A stretch of 64,000 nt of DNA from Paenibacillus_E allorhizoplanae (GTDB lineage: Bacteria; Bacillota; Bacilli; Paenibacillales; NBRC-103111). Under the pieces are notes generated by a model. The model had not been told where the DNA came from, did no database searches, and was given only the letters and a program-made list of their open reading frames with translations. A program made the position numbers and the translations under genes. Positions 16,784-25,596 of the stretch are shown here, piece after piece (position 1 is the first letter of the stretch; the number at the start of each line of letters is the position of its first letter). The stretch lies in the NCBI RefSeq assembly GCF_927798215.1, contig NZ_CAKMMW010000003.1, positions 496,001 through 560,000 on the forward strand, in the 5' to 3' direction.

Positions 16784-17800
16784 TTAGTTGGTCAGTGAAT
16801 CCAAACGTACTTGGCTTTTGCTAGCCACGGATAGATTGGAAGCTTCCATTAGCTTCGTTAAGTCTACAGCCAATCCGATATTTTCGGTAGCTTTGGTACC
16901 ATTTTGAATATGTGCAACCCATTGGTCAAACGCAGTTGGCTTTGCCTCTGGTATAGCCTCGTAAGCCACCCATTGTCCTGTCGCTTCTTCCAGCTTGTTC
17001 GTACGCAGCATAACACGGCCATCTTGCTCTGAGTATAATACACTGCCTGCCGTGCCATGTACTTCAATAACGAAAGGCGAGAATGCATTCACAAAGCCTG
17101 CTTCAACGATACCCAACGCACCATTATCATATTGGAGCAGCGATACGGCATTATCTTCAACTTCTCTTCCCGTCACATAGCCATAAGAAGCGCTTACAGA
17201 GACGGGCAGACCTAGTAGTAGACGATTGAGATACATCGGATGACAACCAAGATCGATGAGTGCTCCGCCACCACATTGCTCCGCATTATAGAAATGCTGA
17301 GGCAACCAGCCATTCGGATTCGCCGTCGTCGAAATTCCGCCATTATGTGAGAGTCGTGTACGCACAAGCGTGATTTGCCCCAATAACTCTTTAGCAACGA
17401 TATCTTGAATAGCGAGTGTTGATGGTGAATTCAAACGTGGTAAGGAGACCGTTAAGGTCACGCCTGCTTCCTCAACAGCTGCGAGGATCTCGTTCACTTC
17501 GTGAAGCGTAGGAGCAATGACTTTCTCTGTAAAAATATGTTTACCTGCCCGTGCAGCAGCGATGATGACATCTCGGTGAAGGTTGGTAGGTGTATCTACA
17601 ACAACGGCTTCGATTTCTGGATTGGCTAGTAACTCTTCAAGACTTGCGTAGAAGGCCACACCTCGTGTTTCAGCTTCTTGCTGTCCTCTTTCTACAATCT
17701 CGTCCCAAATCGCAACGATCTCTGTATCCGGGTGCTCGTTTACCTGTTTCGCATAATCCTTTGCATGTACATGCCAGAAACTCAACATTGCTACTTTCAT
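16784..17800 (-). CDS. Gfo/Idh/MocA family NAD(P)-dependent oxidoreductase
   Basis: 338 residues, with an N-terminal Rossmann domain and the TEKVIAPTL motif (the position of the usual EKP, here EKV), then a C-terminal alpha/beta domain with GGGALIDLGCHPMYLNRLLLG. The family oxidises or isomerises sugars and inositols. Co-transcription with an AraC regulator supports a role in sugar use; the substrate cannot be read. The variant EKV is mildly unusual. Confidence 0.9.
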   Translation of the reverse strand: MKVAMLSFWHVHAKDYAKQVNEHPDTEIVAIWDEIVERGQQEAETRGVAFYASLEELLANPEIEAVVVDTPTNLHRDVIIAAARAGKHIFTEKVIAPTLHEVNEILAAVEEAGVTLTVSLPRLNSPSTLAIQDIVAKELLGQITLVRTRLSHNGGISTTANPNGWLPQHFYNAEQCGGGALIDLGCHPMYLNRLLLGLPVSVSASYGYVTGREVEDNAVSLLQYDNGALGIVEAGFVNAFSPFVIEVHGTAGSVLYSEQDGRVMLRTNKLEEATGQWVAYEAIPEAKPTAFDQWVAHIQNGTKATENIGLAVDLTKLMEASNLSVASKSQVRLDSLTN

Positions 17801-17969
17801 CCTGAATGACCTCCAAATAAGTGACTTGGGTTCATTGTATCACGGGCTTGAATGCGGATAAATTTCGAATTCGTGACAGATGAAGGTGCAACATTACGAC
17901 ATACATATATTTATTATCTTACACGAAGATTAGGATAGAATCTCTAGTACGTCAAGCTTTTTAAATGAA

Positions 17970-18082
17970 AAAAACTTCTATCGAAGTCCTTCAAGGATGA
18001 GCGACCGCGTTTCAAAGGTTGTTTTTATCGCCAATAAGAATTTGTTTTTCCATGTACCGGAAACCAATAAATTCTTATGTGG
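17970..18082 (+). ncRNA. Structured repeat element, copy B, upstream of namA
   Basis: This sits in the 366-base gap 17801-18166, about 85 bases before namA and in the same orientation. It has an ACTTC-TATC-GAAGT hairpin, the block TTCAAGGATGAGCGACCGCG, then TTATCGCCAATAAG. A stem ATAAGAATTT / AAATTCTTAT follows, capped near CGGAAACC and closed CTTATGTGG with a bulged G. Compared with copy A, helix positions change in pairs. It could be a 5' leader of namA or an independent repeat. It matches no riboswitch I know. Confidence 0.5.
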
Positions 18083-18166
18083 TCAGAAACTTAAAGTTGA
18101 TAATTCCAAGAGGAATAGTATACAATTGAGTAATTATTTCTATCCTTTGTAAGGAGTTGATTATGC

Positions 18167-19171
18167 ATGTTATTTACACCCTACACCATTGCCGGCTTAA
18201 CCTTGAAGAACCGTATCGTCATGTCACCTATGTGTATGTATGCATCGGATGAAACTGGTGAAGTCAAGGATTGGCATCATATTCATTACGCTTCACGGGC
18301 CGTTGGCCAGGTGGGACTACTTATATTTGAAGCCACAGCAGTCACTGCACAAGGACGGATCTCAACGCGAGATTTAGGAATCTGGGATGACGCACATATC
18401 GATGGCTTAAAGCGTGTTGTCACGTCCATCCATCATCATGGCTCTCATGCAGGCATTCAGCTCGCCCATGCAGGCAGAAAAGCCGTCCTGGATACGCCGA
18501 TTATAGCCCCATCTGCCATCCCTTTCTCAGATACGTTCAAAACACCTGAGGAAGCAACACTCACGGATATTCAGGATACGATCAAAGCGTTTGCTGATGC
18601 AGCTGACCGTGCCAAGCAAGCGGGGTTTGACGTTATTGAAATACATGCGGCTCATGGCTATCTCATTAATGAATTCCTATCTCCCTACTCGAATCATCGT
18701 CAAGATGCGTACGGTGGTGATCAAGAGGGACGATTCCGCTTTTTGCGTGAAACGGTTCAGGCTATTCAAACGCAGTGGAGTGGTCCCCTGTTTGTCCGTA
18801 TTTCGGCTCATGAGTATGTGGAAGGCGGACTTACACCGCAGGATCATGTCTATTTCGCAACTCAGCTCAAAGAACTTGGCGTCCATCTGATCGATGTCAG
18901 CTCCGGTGGCAATGCACCGATCGTTCCGAACTTTTTCCCAGGCTACCAAGTGCCTTTCGCCGAAGAAATTCGTACCAAATCCGACATCCCTGTCGGTGCT
19001 GTCGGATTGATTACAGAACCGCAGCAAGCGGAAGAGATTCTTCAGAATCACCGTGCCGATCTTATTTTTCTAGGTAGAGTGCTGTTACGAGATCCTTACT
19101 GGGCTAGATCTGCCGCCCGTGACTTACGCGTCGAGCTCGCACCACCGGGACCTTATCAACGAGGATGGTAA
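18167..19171 (+). CDS. namA: NADPH dehydrogenase NamA (YqjM-type old yellow enzyme)
   Basis: 334-residue FMN enzyme that reduces activated double bonds of enones and nitro compounds with NADPH. YqjM hallmarks are all present: Cys and Tyr in SPMCMYA, the active-site histidines in IEIHAAHGYL, NHRQDAYGG, and the C-terminal YQRGW whose arginine reaches into the partner active site. AAGGAG lies ten bases before the ATG. Monocistronic, and possibly controlled by the structured leader before it. Confidence 0.96.
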   Translation: MLFTPYTIAGLTLKNRIVMSPMCMYASDETGEVKDWHHIHYASRAVGQVGLLIFEATAVTAQGRISTRDLGIWDDAHIDGLKRVVTSIHHHGSHAGIQLAHAGRKAVLDTPIIAPSAIPFSDTFKTPEEATLTDIQDTIKAFADAADRAKQAGFDVIEIHAAHGYLINEFLSPYSNHRQDAYGGDQEGRFRFLRETVQAIQTQWSGPLFVRISAHEYVEGGLTPQDHVYFATQLKELGVHLIDVSSGGNAPIVPNFFPGYQVPFAEEIRTKSDIPVGAVGLITEPQQAEEILQNHRADLIFLGRVLLRDPYWARSAARDLRVELAPPGPYQRGW

Positions 19172-19180
19172 ACCAAAGCA

Positions 19181-19222
19181 TAAAAATCCCGCTTGGACTT
19201 CACACGTCCAGCGGGATTTTTG
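19181..19222. terminator. Bidirectional terminator between namA and carboxypeptidase gene
   Basis: Stem AAAAATCCCGCTTGGAC / GTCCAGCGGGATTTTT with a short loop, shared by the two converging genes. Confidence 0.93.
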
Positions 19223-19230
19223 GCATACAT

Positions 19231-20109
19231 TTATTTCGAAACAGGAACAGTGTGATAATACTCTTCCATCGTCAAGTTCTTCGACTGGATTTCCTTCGCA
19301 ATGTCGGCTCCCACATATCGTAAATGCCATGGCTCATATTGATAGCCCGTAATGGCAGCTTTCCCCTGTGGGTAGCGGATAATAAAACCATACTCACCCG
19401 CGTGCTTCTCTAACCAAATCGCTTCTTTCGTTCCACCAAAACAATCCGCAGCTGCACATTTCCCATTGCTGCCGGTGACGTCGATGGCAAGCCCTGTTTC
19501 ATGCTCACTAGTTCCAGGTACAGCGCTGTAGGTTTTAGCCTTTTCTTCCCCGTCTTTTTTCACATAGGCTTCAAAAAGGGATTTCTGTGTTGCATACGAG
19601 CGATACGCAGAAACACCTGCTAACGGAGCACCATCCTTGGCCGCTCCAGCGAATAGCTTCTCTATGGCAGTTGCTGCGACTTGGCGCATTTTGCGCTTGT
19701 CAATTTTTTCGGAAAATGTAAAGGCAATGTTCGGATAGACAAGATCTGTCGGCTCATAGCTGGATGGCAGCGAGTTCATCTTATTGACGAGAACCGTAAT
19801 ACTTTCCGGTTTGGCAATCACCTGAATCGCGCCATTCTTAGTTGGCGTAGGGCTTGCAGCAGGTGAAGTCACAGGATTCGACGATGGCTTCACTGTAGCT
19901 GTAGCCGCAGGTGAAGTAGTCGCTGATGGCGTAGGTGTCGTTCCTACACTTGGTGAAACCGTGGGGCTTGTTGTCGCACTAGCTGTAGGTGTTGGGCTAG
20001 GAGTAATCGTAGAGGCTCCTTCGTTCTTACTCCCACAACCTGCCACAATAGTTAACGCCAAGAGAATGGCAATGGATACATTCATTTTGATTTTCATGTT
20101 GGTTTTCAT
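19231..20109 (-). CDS. VanY-type D-alanyl-D-alanine carboxypeptidase lipoprotein
   Basis: Exported lipoprotein (lipobox IVAGC) with a Pro/Thr/Ser linker at residues ~35-95 and a C-terminal M15B/VanY zinc peptidase domain. Zinc and catalytic motifs are SAYRSYATQ, SEHETGLAIDVT and EPWHLRYVG. It trims the terminal D-Ala of wall peptides outside the cell. ATG 20109 has AAAGGA directly upstream; an ATG at 20121 is less well placed. Nothing suggests glycopeptide resistance; no van genes are near. Confidence 0.92.
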   Translation of the reverse strand: MKTNMKIKMNVSIAILLALTIVAGCGSKNEGASTITPSPTPTASATTSPTVSPSVGTTPTPSATTSPAATATVKPSSNPVTSPAASPTPTKNGAIQVIAKPESITVLVNKMNSLPSSYEPTDLVYPNIAFTFSEKIDKRKMRQVAATAIEKLFAGAAKDGAPLAGVSAYRSYATQKSLFEAYVKKDGEEKAKTYSAVPGTSEHETGLAIDVTGSNGKCAAADCFGGTKEAIWLEKHAGEYGFIIRYPQGKAAITGYQYEPWHLRYVGADIAKEIQSKNLTMEEYYHTVPVSK

Positions 20110-20221
20110 TAGTCCTTTCATTTCGTGTCGTCATGCCTCCAAGAGGTTGAAAAAGCTTTTCAAAGTAATAGACCGCGATTTAGATAAAAAAGTTTCATGC
20201 TCGCTATTATTTTAGCTCAAC

Positions 20222-20262
20222 AAAAAAGGCTGCATTTAGGTTGAGCTCCTAAATCGCAGCCT
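20222..20262 (-). terminator. Terminator after metY
   Basis: AAGGCTGC-ATTTAGG pairs with CCTAAAT-GCAGCCTT (one bulge) and is followed by TTTTTT on the minus strand. Confidence 0.9.
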
Positions 20263-20299
20263 TCTCATATTTTATGCGGAACGGGTTAATGTTTCAAGT

Positions 20300-21595
20300 T
20301 TACTTCTGACTAGCGACGATGGCTTGTTCCAAATCATAAATAATATCCTCAATCGCTTCTGTTCCAACGGATAGACGAATAAGTCCAGGAGATACACCAG
20401 CTGATGCTTGTTCCTGCTCATTTAATTGCGAATGTGTCGTGCTTGCAGGATGAATAATTAAGGATTTGGAGTCTCCCACATTGGCCAAATGAGAGAATAG
20501 CTCTACAGCATGTATCAGCTTTTTGCCGGCTTCGATACCGCCTTTAATGCCAAAGCTCAATATGGCTCCTTGACCTTTCGGTAAGTATTTCTTAGCCAGT
20601 GAATACGTCGGGTGGCTTTCTAAACCAGCATAGCTTACCCACTCCACGGACTCATGTGCTTCTAAATATTGAGCTACCTTCAACGCATTGGAGCTGTGAC
20701 GCTCAAGACGAAGATGCAGCGTTTCTAAGCCTTGTAATAATAAGAATGAACTATTCGGGGATAGGGACGCTCCCAAATCTCGCAATAATTGCACGCGTGC
20801 CTTGATAATATAAGCTATCGAACCGACCGCTTCCGTATAAACAACACCATTATAACTCGGGTCTGGTGTCGTCAAACCTGGGAATTTGCCGCTTGCTGCC
20901 CAATCGAACTTCCCTCCGTCGACAATAACCCCACCGATAGTCGTACCGTGACCTCCGATAAACTTGGTCGCAGAGTGCACCACAATATCGGCGCCATGCT
21001 CAATCGGTCTAAGCAGATACGGACTTGGGAACGTATTATCTACGATAAGCGGAATGCCATTTTCATGCGCAATCGCCGCTACGGCTTCAATGTCCAAAAC
21101 ATCCCCTTTGGGATTGCCAATGGATTCAGCATAGATGGCTTTCGTTTTCTCCGTAATCGCAGCTCGGAAATTATCAGGATTACTTGCATCAACGAACTTC
21201 ACTTTAATCCCTAATTTAGGCAATGTATTCGCAAATAAATTATAAGTCCCACCATATAAAGCCGAAGCAGATACGATTTCATCACCAACTTCGGCAATGT
21301 TCAGAATCGAAAACGTGATAGCTGCTTGACCGGACGCCACCGCAAGCGCGGCAGGCGCACCTTCCAGTGCAGCAATACGTTGCTCAAATACATCTGTCGT
21401 TGGATTCATAATCCGTGTATAGATATTGCCAAATTCCTTCAGTGCAAATAAATTCGCAGCATGCTCGGTGTCGTTGAACACATACGACGTCGTTTGATAG
21501 ATAGGAACCGCTCGTGAATTAGTCGCGGGGTCAACCTTTTGACCTGCGTGAATCGCTAGTGTTTCTGGTAAATGTTTACGTTCCGAATTTGACAT
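20300..21595 (-). CDS. metY: O-acetylhomoserine sulfhydrylase / aminocarboxypropyltransferase
   Basis: About 431-residue PLP enzyme of the Cys/Met metabolism family that makes homocysteine from O-acetylhomoserine and sulfide. PLP lysine is in HSATKFIGGHG, with YTRIMNPTTDVFEQR and ASGQAAITFSI as family blocks; the ~430 length separates it from the ~390-residue MetB/MetC group. ATG 21595 is eight bases after AGGAGG, while ATG 21601 is only one base from it. No S-box found upstream. Own terminator. Confidence 0.93.
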   Translation of the reverse strand: MSNSERKHLPETLAIHAGQKVDPATNSRAVPIYQTTSYVFNDTEHAANLFALKEFGNIYTRIMNPTTDVFEQRIAALEGAPAALAVASGQAAITFSILNIAEVGDEIVSASALYGGTYNLFANTLPKLGIKVKFVDASNPDNFRAAITEKTKAIYAESIGNPKGDVLDIEAVAAIAHENGIPLIVDNTFPSPYLLRPIEHGADIVVHSATKFIGGHGTTIGGVIVDGGKFDWAASGKFPGLTTPDPSYNGVVYTEAVGSIAYIIKARVQLLRDLGASLSPNSSFLLLQGLETLHLRLERHSSNALKVAQYLEAHESVEWVSYAGLESHPTYSLAKKYLPKGQGAILSFGIKGGIEAGKKLIHAVELFSHLANVGDSKSLIIHPASTTHSQLNEQEQASAGVSPGLIRLSVGTEAIEDIIYDLEQAIVASQK

Positions 21596-21730
21596 GAACA
21601 TGCCTCCTAGGATAATGATTCATTGTGGATCCACCAAAGATATAATAACTAATTTAATTCCTACTAAAATAGTATGATATAAGTTTAAAGGAAAATTCTA
21701 CCTAAAGTCAACACAAGAATTTCCAATATG

Positions 21731-21770
21731 TAAAAGCCCGCAATCGAAACGAATTTCGATTACGAGCATT
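21731..21770 (-). terminator. Terminator after the exporter operon
   Basis: On the minus strand GCTCGTAATCGAAA pairs with TTTCGATTGCGGGC around TTCG, then TTTT. It lies three bases after the last exporter gene. Confidence 0.85.
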
Positions 21771-21772
21771 TC

Positions 21773-22657
21773 TCACGTTTTGTCCTGTGGGAGTAGTATA
21801 ATGCGTCCGTTTTCCATTTCTACACGCATTTTATTCGTCCCCGCAGCACCTATGGATTCCAGATAGTTAGCTGGAATTTGCAATCTGCCAGCTTTGTCGA
21901 CGACCGCATATTCAACATGGGAATCTTCTTCTGACGAAATAATCCCCTGCTCCAGCTCCAGCAATTCTTCCTGATAGGATTTGCGTCGTAGTATCTCGGA
22001 GGAGGTTTTGCCGTCACGAATCGCAACTACACGGTCTACCTTCTTCGCCAGAAGAGGATCGTGCGTAACGATCACGACGGTCAGACCGAAGCTGCGATTC
22101 AGCTCTCGAAACAGATCAAGGATCTGATTCGCCATCTTCGTATCGACAGATCCGGTCGGTTCATCCGCGAGCAAAAGCCTAGGCTGATTGGCTAGTGCAA
22201 TCGCGATTGCGACGCGTTGCTGCTCACCGCCAGACAGCTCATTAAGTTTGTTATTTCTCCGATGACTCAAGCCTACAGCATCCAATAAATCCAGCGCACG
22301 ATAGCGTTTGCGTCGACCCTGCAGCAGAATGGGCAATTCTACATTTTCGAGTGCCGTCAAATAGGGAATCAGGTTACGGGCATTATTTTGCCATACGAAG
22401 CCAACGGTTTCCCGCTTATATTTGACCAAATCGGACTCTTTAAACTTCAATAAATCTTTCCCATCCACACTCAGATTGCCAGCCGACGGTCGATCCAGCC
22501 CTCCCAGCATATTGAGCAGCGTCGATTTCCCACTGCCGCTATTGCCGATAATGGCCATCAACTCCCCTTCTTGAATATGAAGGTCAAGGCCTTGCAGCGC
22601 AACAACTTCAAGATCAGCTGCCTTATAAATTTTAACTAAATTCTCACAATGAATCAT
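21773..22657 (-). CDS. ABC transporter ATPase with C-terminal AbrB-like domain
   Basis: 294 residues. The ABC ATPase core (residues ~1-220) has Walker A GNSGSGKST, signature LSGGEQQR and Walker B LLLADEPTG; it is of the LolD/MacB type. An unusual tail of ~70 residues ends in an AbrB/SpoVT-like swapped-hairpin segment (YAVVDKAGRLQIPANYLESIG). Two bases separate it from the FtsX-type permease gene. It is the second ATPase in the operon. The tail may mediate dimerisation or regulation; DNA binding is only a possibility. Confidence 0.9.
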   Translation of the reverse strand: MIHCENLVKIYKAADLEVVALQGLDLHIQEGELMAIIGNSGSGKSTLLNMLGGLDRPSAGNLSVDGKDLLKFKESDLVKYKRETVGFVWQNNARNLIPYLTALENVELPILLQGRRKRYRALDLLDAVGLSHRRNNKLNELSGGEQQRVAIAIALANQPRLLLADEPTGSVDTKMANQILDLFRELNRSFGLTVVIVTHDPLLAKKVDRVVAIRDGKTSSEILRRKSYQEELLELEQGIISSEEDSHVEYAVVDKAGRLQIPANYLESIGAAGTNKMRVEMENGRIILLPQDKT

Positions 22658-22659
22658 AC

Positions 22660-25533
22660 CTAATCCTCCCCAAGCTTAACGGCTTGATGAATCTTAATTC
22701 TGGAGAGCATCGTGCCGAGCAGCAGCAATCCAAGCCCGATCATGATCGTAACGATTATATACAAATGAAGCTGATCTTTCGGATCAAAGCTGACTTGAAA
22801 AGGTGGCACTTGGCTTGACGAATCGAACGTTAACTGGAATAAAGGAACGAACAAACGGCTAGCCACATTCCCCGTAATCATCCCGATCAGCACGCCAGCC
22901 CCCGACGTTAGAAGCTGTTCGGCGACTAGCATTCCGATCAACTGTCTATAGGAAATTCCCATGGCACGAAGCACACCGAATTGTAGGATCTGGCCATACA
23001 ACGAGAGTAACCAATATAGGAGAAATCCTATGAAGCTGATGCCAATCGCGATCAGGAATCCAAGCGTCATAACACCATTCACTGCCAGTTGGAAGGGATC
23101 GTTCTTCGACCAAATCACCATCATATTCGTATCAACTAGACGTGTGACTGACAAGCGCTTCTGCTCTAATGACTCATATAAGGCTTGACTAGTCATATCT
23201 GGCTTCAGCTTTAGCCACACATCATAAGGCTCTACAGCTAAATTATTTTGGATAAAAGAAAGATGTCCGATGACGAGCTTCGGTGCATTTGTTTTGCTTC
23301 CTGAACTCGATGAGGCCGTTAAGATCGGATTCGGATTCCAGCTAGGCCAATAATCAATGATACCGTAGATCACCGATGTAGCACCTTCCACATCATTCCA
23401 GCCAATTCGAATGACATCTCCCACTTTGGCTCCCGTTTCCTCCGCGATGGACCTAGAGATCAGAACTGCTTTGGAATCCGTCGCCAACACGTTCAGATAG
23501 TCATAGAAATGATGATCTAATAAATGATCCCGGAACCAGGCTGTTCGACCGAAATCATCGGTATCAATCCCCATGAGTGTCGTCTTTTTCGTATCTTTGC
23601 CAATGGAAATATACGCATCTTCTTTCTTAAATACCCTTGCCGCAGACTCTACACCGGTCAATTGTGTGAACGGCATGAACGGCGGTTCTACGTATTGAAC
23701 GCGTTTCTTCCCCCCGCCTTCGCTGCCTTGAGGTTTCTCTCCACTATCGAGTCCTGGCGGACCTGACTGTGGAGGTGGTGCATCATTATCCCATGCGGTT
23801 TGCAAGACGATGTCTGAACCATTCTTATATTGAATCTTCTCTTCCACATTCTTATTCATCGTTCTTGCTGCACTCGCGCTAAAAATACCCGTTGCCAATG
23901 TCATAATAATAAATAACATGATGAATTGATATTGGGTCGTTGATCTCCCCACTTGCAACAGCGTTGAATATAAGTAGGGCGGCCACCATTTTCGACCGAC
24001 TGCATAGATCAGTTTAATGACCCAAGGATAGATCCTGAGCAGAAAGAGCCCCATAGCGAATATGAAAAAGGCGGGGACAACAAATAAAAGCGGATCAACC
24101 TTCATGTCCAGAGAATCTAATCCTAGAGCATTTAAATCATCCATCCGTCGCTTAAAGCTTTGCAAGAGATACATGGACACAGCCAATAAGACGACGTCTA
24201 GATATATTTTATGGACAAAAGAAAGCTTATTCTTCCTCGCGATTGTTTGTTTATGACCCACGATGCTCACTCGTGTCGCGAGTACAGCAGGAATGAGCAC
24301 CATACCAACCGAAGCAATTACTGCGATTAACCCGTACTGGTAAGCCTCTTGACCTAGCTTTACTTCAATCGCTGCACGTTGGACGAATGACAGAAAGCCA
24401 TTAGAAGCACCTAAGACTTTCGTTAATTGCAGCCCTACAAATGGACCGAATAACAGAGCAACTCCACCTAGTAAAATACCTTCGATCACATACCCAATCA
24501 TGATTTGAGCTCGGCTTGCACCTCGGCTTCGCAGCACGGCGATTTCTGTTTTCTGCCGATCGGTAATCAAATTCGCAACCATAAATAAATAGAAAGCAAG
24601 TAAAATACAAACGGGCACATTCAATGACCATAGCAGGATACGGAGCTTTTTCTCTTTCTCCCCATAGGATTGCAAGGTGATTATCGTTGTATTACTGGAT
24701 GTATACGTCTCTAAATTTCGACTAAAATAGTCGTCTATTTCCTTCTGAGTCGCGATAAAGGTGTCAATACCCTCTAACTTCAATTGATGATAATCCAAGA
24801 CGATATCCCAGTATGAAAACTGATCCATGAAATTACTTCTTTTCGTAAAATCTTGTTCAAATAAGACCGACGGAATGAAAAATCTTGAATTCAGATCCTT
24901 CATCGTATTTGTCCAATATAGGTCAGTGAAATCGGCCCGATCAATCACGGCAACCGGTTTAATTCGAATAGTACTCTTCAAATCATCGTCCACGATGGTA
25001 AGTTCATTACCTAATACGATTTTCTGCTTCGTCAACAACTCTGGAAATACCAAAGCCTCATAAACGCCGTTTACGGGCTTTGTGGAAGGCATGACGCCAT
25101 CAACAAGACGAATATGCTTTTCCAAATCGGTCATGGCAGCAATTTCGCCATACCTATTTACCTTGGGATCTAATTTACTTGGATCGCTAGGTGTAAGTTT
25201 ATACGTCTTGGTACCCCTGGTTACCGTAGAAAGCAGAATCGGTAAATCAAAGCGCTTACTCATTGCGGTCATGAACGCGTCCGTTTCTGCTAATCGTTTA
25301 TCACCTTCTTTGGCTTTGCCAAAGTAAGCCTGGTTCGCTACAAGTCCTGGATGCTTCTGTGTATTCGTTTGTTGAACTTCCAAATCTTTGATCAACATAC
25401 GTTGCAAAATGGCATGCGTATAAATCGGCATGGAGCTCGCAAGGGCGACAGAAATAATTAACCCTAGTAATAAACTTAGCTCTAACCAACGGTTCTTTGC
25501 CATTTTGCGGAGAATCATCAGTAATAAAGCCAT
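22660..25533 (-). CDS. Large FtsX-type ABC exporter permease
   Basis: About 957 residues with two FtsX-like modules: an N-terminal membrane helix, a large extracytoplasmic domain, a cluster of helices at ~320-460, further helices at ~490-560, a second extracytoplasmic domain (~570-810) containing a Pro/Gly-rich stretch, and three C-terminal helices. Such permeases move or extract lipids and peptides rather than import solutes. The start is ATG 25533 with AGGAGG seven bases upstream; the longer frame to 25581 has no ribosome site. It sits between adaptor and ATPase genes. Confidence 0.9.
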   Translation of the reverse strand: MALLLMILRKMAKNRWLELSLLLGLIISVALASSMPIYTHAILQRMLIKDLEVQQTNTQKHPGLVANQAYFGKAKEGDKRLAETDAFMTAMSKRFDLPILLSTVTRGTKTYKLTPSDPSKLDPKVNRYGEIAAMTDLEKHIRLVDGVMPSTKPVNGVYEALVFPELLTKQKIVLGNELTIVDDDLKSTIRIKPVAVIDRADFTDLYWTNTMKDLNSRFFIPSVLFEQDFTKRSNFMDQFSYWDIVLDYHQLKLEGIDTFIATQKEIDDYFSRNLETYTSSNTTIITLQSYGEKEKKLRILLWSLNVPVCILLAFYLFMVANLITDRQKTEIAVLRSRGASRAQIMIGYVIEGILLGGVALLFGPFVGLQLTKVLGASNGFLSFVQRAAIEVKLGQEAYQYGLIAVIASVGMVLIPAVLATRVSIVGHKQTIARKNKLSFVHKIYLDVVLLAVSMYLLQSFKRRMDDLNALGLDSLDMKVDPLLFVVPAFFIFAMGLFLLRIYPWVIKLIYAVGRKWWPPYLYSTLLQVGRSTTQYQFIMLFIIMTLATGIFSASAARTMNKNVEEKIQYKNGSDIVLQTAWDNDAPPPQSGPPGLDSGEKPQGSEGGGKKRVQYVEPPFMPFTQLTGVESAARVFKKEDAYISIGKDTKKTTLMGIDTDDFGRTAWFRDHLLDHHFYDYLNVLATDSKAVLISRSIAEETGAKVGDVIRIGWNDVEGATSVIYGIIDYWPSWNPNPILTASSSSGSKTNAPKLVIGHLSFIQNNLAVEPYDVWLKLKPDMTSQALYESLEQKRLSVTRLVDTNMMVIWSKNDPFQLAVNGVMTLGFLIAIGISFIGFLLYWLLSLYGQILQFGVLRAMGISYRQLIGMLVAEQLLTSGAGVLIGMITGNVASRLFVPLFQLTFDSSSQVPPFQVSFDPKDQLHLYIIVTIMIGLGLLLLGTMLSRIKIHQAVKLGED

Positions 25534-25596
25534 TGTAATCCTCCTAAAAGTTTTGCTTAGCAAAACTAGTATCGTAAACATTATCCTTCACGTGTG

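Noticed and set aside
17985..18013. T-box-like string ACCGCG in the structured element
   Set aside because: T-box leaders carry a specifier stem, the AGGGTGG-N-ACCGCG box and an antiterminator before aminoacyl-tRNA or amino-acid genes. Only the last six bases match, and the neighbours (namA, DUF1802) do not fit.
19231..20109. Glycopeptide resistance vanY
   Set aside because: Family-level M15B peptidase only. No vanRS, vanHAX or other resistance genes are present.
21596..21730. SAM riboswitch or T-box upstream of metY
   Set aside because: The gap of about 135 bases is too short and lacks the conserved blocks.
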